Part shown: positions 50,901 to 64,000 of the stretch, in pieces
How positions within the stretch are numbered: position 1 is the first letter of the stretch
Layout of the letters: the number at the start of each line of letters is the position of its first letter
NCBI GenBank assembly: GCA_016785225.1
Contig: JAFBJZ010000874.1
Span: 2,969,501 to 3,033,500, forward strand
Length of the DNA: 64,000 bases
Direction: 5' to 3'
From: Psettodes erumei
Taxonomy: Eukaryota; Chordata; Actinopteri; Pleuronectiformes; Psettodidae
Position numbers and translations under genes: made by a program
Notes under the pieces: model-generated
What the model saw: the letters and a program-made list of their open reading frames with translations, nothing else
Told to the model about the DNA's origin: nothing
Database searches by the model: none

Positions 50901-53400
50901 GCTCTGGGGCAGGGGAGTCAAACATTACCTTGGGACGTTATCATAAGGGACATTGTTAGGAGGTCAGTGAGCTCAAACCACCAGGTACCCTTAGTACCTG
51001 TACCCTCTGCACTCTGAAGCCCTTGATGCTAAACTAGGAGTCTAACCTTCAGTCTTAGAGATCACTGCAACTTTTGTTAACATTTAGTAAACAAATCACA
51101 CATATGGAGTACCGTGCCGTGGACAAGTTGGACACATACTGCGCCAAGACCACCGGGAAAATTCAGTGTGAAATTTAAAATGCAGACTTGAGAGGAAGGG
51201 GATGGATTTGCAGGAACTCTGGAAAATGCAGTCAAAGGCATTTACTGGTGTTGTTACATTCTTGGCAGAGATTATGTTGGGAATTTCTCCCAATTCTTGT
51301 CTGATTCTGAAATCAGGAAAAAGCTTTTTTGGTTACACAGTGTTTATAACAGACAATGTAACAATTACAGACAATTACAGTGCGGAGAATAAATGCCTTT
51401 CCTCCTAAATCCTTTTCCTCAAGCCATTTCCCCACAACTTTCATTGTTTTATCAAACATAAAGCAACGCTAGTGTTCTTTAATCTGGAGGGTAAGTGGTG
51501 CCAGTGTTTCTGCTTGGGTGTAGGAGGTTTGAGTTATTCTTGTCACTTTCCGAACACTGCGCCTTGAGGGAACAGTTAGGCCCCTTTTATGTTGTTGTAG
51601 CTTATTTCATCACGCTCCTCGGCCGGTTTTCCTTTTTAGAACCGAAAAATACACACACACACACACACGCACACACACATACTTGCACGCACGTAGATGA
51701 TAATATGAACACACATGGACCATTAACTCGACCACTCTCCCAGGAGAATCCTGCAGTTGAATTGCAGCCATTCCATCAGACTCATCGGTGCTGCTGTGGG
51801 AATAATACTAACCAAAAGAATTAGCCTCTCTTTCTCTCTAAGCACTCACACGCACACCAACAAACTTCTGTGTGTGTGCCTGTCGCCAGTTGTGGTTTCT
51901 GTTCGTGCAGTGTGTGTGTGTGTTTTTTTGTGTGTAAGTCCACATTTCATCTACATTTGTGTATGCGAGCGGGCTGCACGTGTCTGTGTACGTTTTGAAG
52001 CTGAAAGGCAAATGGGATTTGAAGCACAAGCGGAGAGGTATTTCGGCAAGGTGAGCTTGGAAGCGTGCCGGTCCATGTTTGTGCATGCGTCTGTGAGTGT
52101 GTTGTGCATTGGCAGACTTGCTGCTCCCACGTCCCTGAGAATGAGGCCAATCAGATTGGACAGACAGTTTATTTCCAAACACGAGAGCCTGGTCTGCTGC
52201 CTCACACACATTCCAATACTTCCAGACAGACTTTCAGAAGCGGGAATTAAAAGGCATTGGAGTTGTTAAAACATGACATTCCCAAAAAAGGGCTGCTGGG
52301 CCCAGAGACTGCCCAGAAACATCCCACATGACTCAACCCTGCAGGAATTGCAGCACCGCCAGGGTCGCTGACGGAGGTCCTCTCATAGATACAGTCTCTA
52401 CAGTATTACCCTCCCCTCCTCTCTCTGTCTCTGTCCTCCTACCTCGCTGTCATCATGTTCTCTCATATTAGATCATCCTTGACCGAAAATGTCTGTCTGT
52501 GTTATTGTTTTGTGCGGCCAGGGTGTAAAGGCCTTGCACAAGAGAATGTCAACAGTGGTAATGAGGGAGCGGCAAATGTTGCTCTCACCTTCCAGCGTAG
52601 ATTTATTCTGGCAGTGCAGGGAGAAACCATGATCTTTTGTATCCTTTAGGCCAGTGCTGGCCCCTGCACGTAAAACTGCACATCCAAACTCACAATCTAC
52701 CTATTGCATGTTTAAACGTGTTATATTGCTATACAGAAACATGTATCATCATCTATAATTTTAATGCAATACAGCTGATTACACAGTGTCAACATGAAAT
52801 TGCTATCGGTCAAATTCTAGAATCAACACAAGGAATAATTTTAAACCAATTCTACAAAAAAAATGCAAGGATGCTTAATATCAGCATATGAAAAATACTC
52901 TGTATCTGCATCGTTCTGCATAACCCCCGGAACACAGACGAGCACACAGTTAGAGGAATGTTGTGTGTATTGTGAGTGGGCGTTGAGGTCAAACTTCGCT
53001 ATCAGGGACCGTGTTCATGTATTCCGCTCCTATAGAGGCTGACCCAGGCAGCTATCTGTTTAACAGTGGGGCAATTCATCCTGCTAGCAAAAGAAGGCCG
53101 CTGGCATTGAAAATGGGGGCTGTGACACAACTGAAGTGGCCATTTCAAAGTTTGAGCCCGGTCAGTCAACTTCCTCGGGAGGCTGCATGTACAGTACATC
53201 ACTCCGGGGTGCGGTTTGTTGAAAGTGTCATGATCAGGAAACGCCCGATGGCATCCATGCTAGATTACTGTTGTTATATTACAGGGGGTATTCTGGGCAC
53301 ATACAAAGTCACAAATAAAATGAGCAATAAAAAAAATGGAAAACAAAAAAGATATAGAATATAGCCTGTAAAATATAGGCTCCCATGGTATATTATAGAT
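47000..53400. other. Gene-free region, middle part
   Basis: No gene recognised. It has simple repeats at 47009-47048 (GT then GA), 47893-47960 (CT then CA) and 51651-51680 (CA). An ATGCAAAT octamer lies near 48770. Apparent frames at 47862-48344 and 51757-52269 derive largely from repeat and low-complexity DNA. Confidence 0.5.
47893..47960. repeat. Compound (CT)n(CA)n microsatellite
   Basis: A CT-rich run passes directly into about 15 CA units. Confidence 0.95.
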
Positions 53401-56400
53401 TTTTTTTTACTATTTATCAAAACAGTCAGTTATTCTTTTGGTACAAAAGCATAAACGATATTGTAATATCTTTATTATAAAGAAGATAAGAAAAAAAGGC
53501 TGAGATAGCTTGACTTCTATTCCTTATAATATGAGTCAAACTCTTACAAATGCTGGATTCCACACTTGCTGTAATCCAATTTTGGTTGACGTCCTTGTGC
53601 GCTAAATTATCATGTCAAACTGCATTCCCCTCTGACTAAAAAAAAAAAAAAAAATCATCTCTGATCCCCAGGCCAAGATAAACCTCATAACATCATCATC
53701 ATAGTTGGCTCCCTCCCGATTATGAAAGGGTTGTCACAGGCTAAGTAGTACTGTTGTGGGATGGTAATGTACTTATTAGGTAATTTGTGGTATTAGATTC
53801 AAAAAGGGAAATAAAATCCTTAAAATGATAACAATAATTTTGACAGAGAACACAATAGTCAGTTCAGTGAATAAAAGTAAATCATATTGCTTGATGTGTA
53901 TTCTTCTTTTTGTACATTTGCAAATATTTCTCCTTCCCTCTATCTACAATACATCTTTGTGTGCGATCTCGATTCAACAAAAATGAATAAGGCATAATGG
54001 CCTTTCCCTGGATGAACCTCATCAGCAGTCTTTGCATATTTTAATACTTCAGGTGTGTTCCCTGACAGACAGAAAGGGAGCACAAGAGAGAGCAAAAGGA
54101 TGAGAGAAAAATGATAAAAGTTAAAGTATCAAGAGGATTAGAGAGAGAGAGAGGGAATACAACACGACAATCACTGAAACACAACATTTTCTAAACTCTC
54201 TGTCACTCTGGACCTTGTGTTATTCTCGCCCACTTTGCTATAATCAGCAAATCCCATTGATGTTTCAGAACCAGAATAATTAGGCTAATCAGAAAGTCTG
54301 ATTAAACAATGAATCCATTGAATAATTAAAACATTTTATACGTTTCTATTACAAAAAAGTGGTTCTGAGGGGCTTCCCGTAAAGACGATTTACTTTATTT
54401 CTCCTCCCAGTTTCCCAAGGCCCCAACGGCCTTGTACAGTACGTAAAGGGTAAACATTAAAATATTCATGCATCAATTAAATCTGTAGAAATTAATCTAA
54501 TAAATATAACCTGACAAAGCAATTATAGGCTCTTAACCAGAGTTATTAGGAGGATAAATCCTGCAGGGTTTTGGTGGTAATGCTGATTCCAAGAGTAGTT
54601 CTGACTACTGATCTATGAGGCTGGACTGGAGAACCACCAGTAACTCAGGAATTTTAGTATACAAACAGGGACTGAAAAAGATGTCACATGAACAAAATGA
54701 AAGCAAGTTCGGATGTAGTTCAGTGTGTTATTTATTACAGGTGTACTCTGAAGTACATTTTGTGCGCTCATAGTTTTAAACGTGTCATGATTTGCTTGCA
54801 ACAAACATCATTGTGTGCTTTTACTTTACCTTAATTGAGGAGCAGCTCTGGAAAACCCTCTGAATCTGGCATCCAGCACAGTAAAGCATAGCGTAGCCTG
54901 ACATAGCATGGCAGAGCATAGCATAATAAATGTTGTCACGGTATCAACTGTCAATCTATCAACTATCAGTCGAAGAAAATGCGCCATGCTTTCCTTTTAC
55001 CAAGTCCCCCTTCTCAAAACATGCCAGTTCTCCTTCCAGCCTTTAGGTTTGTTGCACTCAACTGACCCCTGAAATCGGAGAAAATATGAATATGGACAAC
55101 TGTTGTATCTCAGAGACATATTCCAGTCATATTCCATATTCATAGCAATTTTCCTCAAAGGCTATTATTGCTCCGGATATTTGTGCATTGATCGAACCTA
55201 TTAGGCTCCACATTTTTACAGGCTCATCCCTATGATGTTTCAAATATATATTTTTAATATGGAAAGGCCCGTAAAAGTGCCTTGCATGTCCAGGGACTCA
55301 GTGTCTTGTCCGGGCTCTGAGGCTGTATAATTGCTCAGGGCCGCCCCGTGAACCCCAGATCCGTCTTTACAGCTTGCATTAGCATACATAATACTGCTCT
55401 GTGGACTCAACGAGTCATGCCAATTGAAAAGCAATCATTTTCATAGTAGAGAACTGCCATTGCCACTTTAATTGAGTGTGAGAGTGCTTTGTATCATGAG
55501 ACAGGAGATAATTGCTTTTGCAGTACAACATAGCAATATGTTGTTAATTCAGTGATAACATCTGATTGCCTTTGTCTAATTGTGTCCCGTGGGCAGACTC
55601 ATGTGTTTGTCATGTTTGTCAGAAAACAGAAGGGGCAGATGATAACTGCTTGCCACCTCCCTTTTGACTGTGCTGTATCTGTAACAGTTCACACACACAC
55701 ACACACACACACACGACAAAAATAATTTGAGTGGCATGCTAAAAACAGTTGGCCTCGGGGGGCCATAAACTCTGACACAATAAAGAGGAGAATTGCTCTT
55801 GATATGAATATCCCACTGTTCAACAACAATCAGACCCCATTATCTTATCGTATGATCTGTGGATGGTTTTAGCCAAATTACAAAGTGGGAAAACAGAGAT
55901 GCCACTGTGCTGTCGAGGCAAAGAATGCCATGTTTGCCTTTTGTGAACATCTCTGGACTCTTTCATTCCCTGAGTGTTGTTTTAGTATGTGGCTGTAGAG
56001 AGCCAGGCTGGTGCTCACGTACAGTAGCATTTACTCATCGAAAACAAGAATGTGGGTATTAAGTTAGGAATTTCCATTGATTATGTGGCCTATAACCTTA
56101 ACCTTGACCAAAAATGTAACCCTTACCCTAACCTATGACCTGATCATTATTCTACTTCAACAACACATACATTCTTCCAATGGTCAAACATCGTCCCCTT
56201 TTGGCCAAATTGCACAGAATGGCTCTGAATTAGGACCTTATTATGACCAATTAAAATAACAGAGCAGTCATTTCCATACAAAGTGGACGAAGCAAGTAGC
56301 TCTCTAATGAAGATCAGTGTTAATATGTTTGCCTGCTAATTTCTCTCCGCATCAGGGAAACCCTGCAGGGACAAAGTGATTGAATCATGTGAATGTGTAT

Positions 56401-57650
56401 TAATGGCAGTGGCTGCTAATTAGCCAGACAGAGAGAGGGGGCATTAATCTCAAAGCCTCGTTGCAGGCCATTCAAGTCTTGAAGAAACTTGGCATTGCCT
56501 GCCAAACATAATGGCTAAATGCTACACTGGTGGGTAGAGAGGAACTCAGGGTGCAGCGAGGTTAATCTGTGGATATCCCAGACAAAGGCTCACTTAAATA
56601 TCTTTCTTATTTTAATCCCTGTAGCTTCTCTGAATGTGTCTGTTATTAATAAGTGATCTGACAGTAAATTTTTTATATGAATATTCTAAATGCATTAGAT
56701 AGGAATATTTTTTTTCAAAACTCCCTCTATCAGCAGTTCAAGGTCACTATAATATTCTTATTGGGCTGTATGGATTTTACACTACACATACTGTATAATG
56801 CACTTTATAGTATACTTGCAAGATGACAAAATAGTCAATAAATCGAGAGAAGCTTGCTGTATATGTAGAAAACAAAAAGATGATCAATAATTCTTGTAGG
56901 TGAAAGTAAGATATTTTTTTGGACTGACACCAGCTGTTGAAAAGTTTCAATGGAAAGTCTCCCTATGGATTAAGATGAGTGGCGCAATCAGTAACACAAA
57001 GAAAAGCGAGCAAGGTGGACAAAGTTCGAGCCTGCGGGATCTTATAGTCTGATGAGGCACTGACACTCACTGGCTCATTGGTGTAACTACACTGTTGCTG
57101 AGTGGGAGAGCACTCCATCCATCAGACAAACTCGTTTGCCCAAGGACATCAAAACCTGAAATTAGATCAAATTTGCTAATTTATAAAACTAGGCTTAATG
57201 GAGAATTTAGCCAAAATGAAAACCTTGATGGTCTCTTTCATCTAAAAATGGCATATAGTTTCACGAGATTAATCAGGTCCCTTTTTTTTTACTAATAAAA
57301 TACAGTGACTGAAAAAACACAAGAGACAGAAGAGATTTTAGAAGCAGATACCCCCTCCATTAAAAGCCTTTGATGGAGATGCAGTTATCATGGGACTTCT
57401 ACATATCAATTTTACATTTTTAGAAGGATACAAATATCATAGCAAAATAAAAATACACAACATCTTGAGAGGAGATGGTTGTTGTCGCCAAATCATGAGG
57501 GGGAAATTAATTCCAGAGATTCATTGCCATTACCATAAAATAGGTTGTTGCCAAATCACCGTATGAATATGGACATGAATTTGGGATGAAGTATAATTAT
57601 ATATGTATAATAACAGTGCCATGCACATGCTGTGTGTCTGAAATCTCCCC
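53400..57650. other. Gene-free region, right part, AT-rich with homeobox-type motifs
   Basis: No gene recognised. Segments around 54.24-54.56, 55.44-55.64 and 56.38-56.53 kb are rich in TAATTA/TAAT motifs and read like conserved non-coding elements; this is an impression, not an alignment. A (CA)n run lies at 55690-55714 and a decayed 10-bp repeat containing CATAGC at 54884-54926. Confidence 0.45.
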
Positions 57651-57682
57651 GAGGCTGTTCTCCCCGATATCTCCGCCCCCCA

Positions 57683-57697
57683 GCGCTAGAGGGCGCT
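57683..57697 (+). promoter_or_regulatory. CTCF-like motif at the ccdc138 promoter
   Basis: The sequence fits the CTCF core (CTAGAGGGCGCT) at all but one or two of 15 positions. It lies about 340 bases upstream of the ccdc138 ATG in a short CpG-rich stretch, followed by an ACGTCA half-CRE at 57724-57729. It sits at the boundary between the 18 kb gene-free region and ccdc138. Confidence 0.45.
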
Positions 57698-57834
57698 ACT
57701 CGCGTTGAGGACAGGCCTATTTAACGTCACATGATCATTCATCCGCCAACTTTGGTTTGCGTGCGCTTCTAACAACGCACACGGCGCGTGGATCGGTTGC
57801 AGGTGTGTCAAACTGGCCCTTCGTAACTAGAGTT

Positions 57835-57987
57835 ATGTCGGAAACACGACGTTTAGATTTTCAAAATAATGTACCTCAACGATTGGGAAACCTGCCTTAT
57901 AACCACGAAAGCAGTTTTATTCCGGAAGCGTCAACCGTGTGTTCACTTGACACAGTTGGCAGCGAAAGGTCCAGAAAATCGAAATGA
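57835..57987 (+). other. Upstream ORF in the ccdc138 leader
   Basis: An ATG at 57835 with moderate context (G at -3) opens 50 codons beginning MSETRRLDFQ and stops 35 bases before the ccdc138 ATG. It resembles nothing I know. If the transcription start lies upstream of it, it would be expected to reduce translation of the main frame. It could instead be an alternative first exon or plain promoter DNA. Confidence 0.3.
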
Positions 57988-58022
57988 ATTCTTTGTCGTG
58001 ATAAGTTAAAGCTGCGGTAACT

Positions 58023-64000
<5,978 letters not shown>

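Noticed and set aside
51757..52269. 170-codon plus-strand frame
   Set aside because: Cys/Val-rich from GT repeats, no domain, no conserved-looking core.

Overview
This window is nuclear DNA from a teleost fish, most likely a percomorph. The evidence is AT-rich intergenic DNA full of (CA/GT)n microsatellites, genes split by compact GT-AG introns, and exon products that match fish members of vertebrate families. There is no prokaryotic, organellar or viral gene organisation.

Four protein genes can be assembled exon by exon. pou1f1 (Pit-1, + strand, seven coding exons, 3890-13327) carries a complete POU-specific domain and homeodomain plus a 33-residue extra exon. chmp2b (- strand, six coding exons, 24867-16778) encodes a complete ESCRT-III subunit. 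vgll3 (+ strand, four coding exons, 36849-38865) encodes a TEAD cofactor, and its third coding exon shows an apparent one-base deletion. ccdc138 (+ strand, eleven coding exons from 58023, cut off by the window edge) encodes a coiled-coil protein. Their order and relative orientation, pou1f1 (+), chmp2b (-), vgll3 (+), match the human POU1F1-CHMP2B-VGLL3 block. ccdc138 is not part of that block in human. A fifth, unrecognised two-exon reading frame with a correctly phased intron lies at 32.3-32.8 kb.

Layout: 1-3.2 kb is intergenic with many microsatellites; 3.2-13.4 kb is pou1f1; 13.4-15.2 kb is a gap between convergent genes; 15.2-25.1 kb is chmp2b with a CRE-bearing promoter at its right end; 25.1-36.4 kb is intergenic, with the unrecognised exons, two strong inverted repeats and a CTCF-like site; 36.4-39.4 kb is vgll3; 39.4-57.6 kb is an 18 kb gene-free stretch containing AT-rich, homeobox-motif-rich segments that look like candidate regulatory DNA; 57.6 kb to the end is ccdc138.

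The genes do not form a pathway. pou1f1 is a pituitary transcription factor, chmp2b acts in membrane scission, vgll3 acts with TEAD factors, and ccdc138 is a coiled-coil protein whose role I cannot state from sequence. The most notable observations are the vgll3 frameshift, the unrecognised gene fragment, dinucleotide repeats lying next to splice sites in three genes (including 50 GT units directly before an acceptor in ccdc138), and two perfect inverted repeats. I did not find evidence for a wholly new molecular system.
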